Of a stretch of DNA of 64,000 bases, positions 62,775 through 64,000 are shown in pieces. Source of the stretch: Maribacter arenosus. Lineage in GTDB: Bacteria > Bacteroidota > Bacteroidia > Flavobacteriales > Flavobacteriaceae. Every line of letters starts with the position of its first letter. The stretch's first letter is position 1. Below the pieces are notes generated by a model. That model was not told where the DNA came from and did not search any database. It saw only the letters and a list, made by a program, of their open reading frames with translations. The stretch covers positions 248,001 through 312,000 of the forward strand of contig NZ_JABTCG010000005.1 in the NCBI RefSeq assembly GCF_014610845.1. The letters run 5' to 3'. A program made the position numbers and the translations under genes.

Positions 62775-63785
62775 TCAATCTAATAATTCCAATATCTTCT
62801 GCCAAATAGTTTCATTCACCTGCATGCCATTCTTCTTGTTGAATGTACTGTTTTGTAAGGCTCGTTCCCCTGGATAATACGTCCTATCGCCCTCTTGCAT
62901 GGGTGCTACATCATGGCTATAGTCTATGATTTCGTTCAAGAGTTTTTGCTGTAGATCCGTATCTTGAAAAAGTGCCGGATAGATACAAAGAAACACCTGC
63001 GAAATACCGGTTTCGTATTTTTTTAAACCTACTTTATAGGTTGAATTCCCTGCTGATAATAGGGTTGCCAACATATCTAAAACCATGGAAAGGGCAGAAC
63101 CCTTCCAATAACCTATAGGAAGGCCGCGTTGCTTGGTCAATATCCGTTCGGGATCATCCGATAATTCGTTGTTATCGTCCCAACCTCCGGGATAGGGTAA
63201 TTTTTCGCCTTTTAGCTTATAGGATTGGATCTTGCCAAAGGAATATTGTGAAAGTGCCATATCTAAAACAATATGCCCTTGTTCCCTAGGAATGGAAACT
63301 ATTAGGGGATTGTTCCCTAAACGACTGTCTTTACCCCCCCAAGCTGGCATATTTGGTTGCGTATTGGTGAACAGTATAGAAATACACCCTGCATTCGCCG
63401 CTTGCCATCCATACGCCCCACCTCGCATCCAATGATTGGTGTTGCGTAGTGCCACTAATCCCATACCATGTGTTTTTGCCAAGGCAATCGCCCGATCTGT
63501 ACATTTTAAGGCGTTGATTACGCCAGGACCGTAATTGCCATCCCAGCGTTCCATACTTCCCAAGGAATCTATTTTTTCCGCTTCCGCATCGATCTTGACA
63601 ATCCCTTTGGTTACATATTCAATGAATAGTGGAACTCGATTGATACCATGTGAGAGTACCCCAGCCAACGAATTCTCTGTATGTACCTTGGCTATGGAAA
63701 TGGCCTTTTTATCAGTAAAACCGTATTTTCGAAACAACCGGCATAGCACTTCCTGCATCTCATTGGCCTGGATCCGTACTGACAT
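62775..63785 (-). CDS. Ldh-family oxidoreductase (YiaK-like)
   Basis: The 336-residue protein has the malate/L-lactate dehydrogenase (Ldh_2) pattern: HGINRVPLFIEYV (about 41-53), LRNTNHWMRGGAYG (about 106-119) and LDMALSQYSFGKI (about 173-185), with GYWKGSALSMVLDML near 227. It is NAD(P)H dependent; 2,3-diketo-L-gulonate reductase is the closest named member. Substrate not certain. Confidence 0.88.
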   Translation of the reverse strand: MSVRIQANEMQEVLCRLFRKYGFTDKKAISIAKVHTENSLAGVLSHGINRVPLFIEYVTKGIVKIDAEAEKIDSLGSMERWDGNYGPGVINALKCTDRAIALAKTHGMGLVALRNTNHWMRGGAYGWQAANAGCISILFTNTQPNMPAWGGKDSRLGNNPLIVSIPREQGHIVLDMALSQYSFGKIQSYKLKGEKLPYPGGWDDNNELSDDPERILTKQRGLPIGYWKGSALSMVLDMLATLLSAGNSTYKVGLKKYETGISQVFLCIYPALFQDTDLQQKLLNEIIDYSHDVAPMQEGDRTYYPGERALQNSTFNKKNGMQVNETIWQKILELLD

Positions 63786-63813
63786 TTCGTATCTTTTTGT
63801 ATTAAAAATCCTT

Positions 63814-64000
63814 TTATGGAGATTTGGTTTTATAGGGTTTCAATTCCTCAAAAAAGAAATCATCGTTTGGAACATCAAAATCGAAACCGATGACCTCTAA
63901 ATTATTATCGGTCTTCAATTTCAAGGTGCCAAAACCAAACCAGGCTTGTGGATGGTCCCAATGTATTTCCCATACATCATAATGCCAATGGGTAAGCGTC
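63814..64000 (-). CDS. Serine hydrolase C-terminus with DUF3471, partial
   Basis: The open frame enters from the right edge and stops at 63814; 62 codons are visible. They read LTHWHYDVWEIHW then DHPQAWFGFGTLKLKTDNN and end ELKPYKTKSP. This HWHYD...F-G-TL pattern is the DUF3471 domain that closes many class C beta-lactamase-like serine hydrolases. The catalytic part lies outside the window. Confidence 0.65.
   Translation of the reverse strand, partial: TLTHWHYDVWEIHWDHPQAWFGFGTLKLKTDNNLEVIGFDFDVPNDDFFFEELKPYKTKSP

Noticed and set aside
1-64000. tRNA or rRNA genes
   Set aside because: I saw no cloverleaf or rRNA sequence by eye; a dedicated scan would be needed to exclude a tRNA fully.

Overview
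The window looks like a marine flavobacterium (Bacteroidota, family Flavobacteriaceae). Reasons: AT-rich DNA, promoters of the TAnnTTTG type, Bacteroidota-only families (DUF3822, DUF3872/TraQ, TraN/TraO, PorT-like barrels, GIN-domain proteins, many short lipoproteins), and core genes typical of that clade. I cannot name genus or species from the sequence alone.

Region 1 (1-4272) is the tail of a Bacteroidota conjugative-element transfer operon: traN, traO and a very long TraQ-like (DUF3872) repeat lipoprotein. A lipoprotein gene on the other strand follows (4274-4747), then about 700 bp without a convincing gene.

Region 2 (5460-23322) is the unusual part. A serine recombinase with an extra C-terminal Cys/His motif (5460-6119) is followed closely by an OLD-type ATPase/TOPRIM nuclease and a small partner protein. 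An array of about 16 compact gene cassettes comes next, all read on the + strand. They are separated by 17 copies of a near-invariant core, AAAGTTCAAATAAASGAT(G). Seven or eight copies also carry a ~40-bp left extension with a RYYYAAC-like box. Cassette cargo includes a PorT-like barrel, retropepsin-like lipoprotein, HTH-membrane regulator, DUF1871-like protein, LytTR regulator, CPBP protease, zinc peptidase, GNAT, serine hydrolase, an ImmA/IrrE plus PIN pair, a TPR protein, a SAM methyltransferase and several tiny ORFs. The layout is that of an integron cassette array, but the sites are not canonical folded attC sites, no tyrosine integrase (IntI) is in the window, and the only recombinase is a serine enzyme at the head. 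Three cassettes still show complementary R'/R'' boxes, as if ordinary integron cassettes had been re-packaged. The core also carries a stop (TAA) and a start (ATG), so it may couple translation between cassettes. A truncated IS3 transposase starts exactly at one core and an IS21-like end lies just past the last one.

Region 3 (23865-64000) is ordinary chromosome: a Kdo/8-oxo-Kdo operon (kdsB, HAD phosphatase, kdnB, plsC-like); a RecD-like helicase; rsmD; RNase P RNA; dnaX; miaE; the polyphosphate pair ppx/ppk1; pdxH; rnz; pyrB/pyrR; rpsA; cmk; lon; an ECF sigma/membrane protein/GIN-domain operon; an MFS protein; an M48 protease; glycogen enzymes (GH31, glgB); msrB; lpdA; and an Ldh-type oxidoreductase. 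A serine-hydrolase C-terminus is cut by the right edge.
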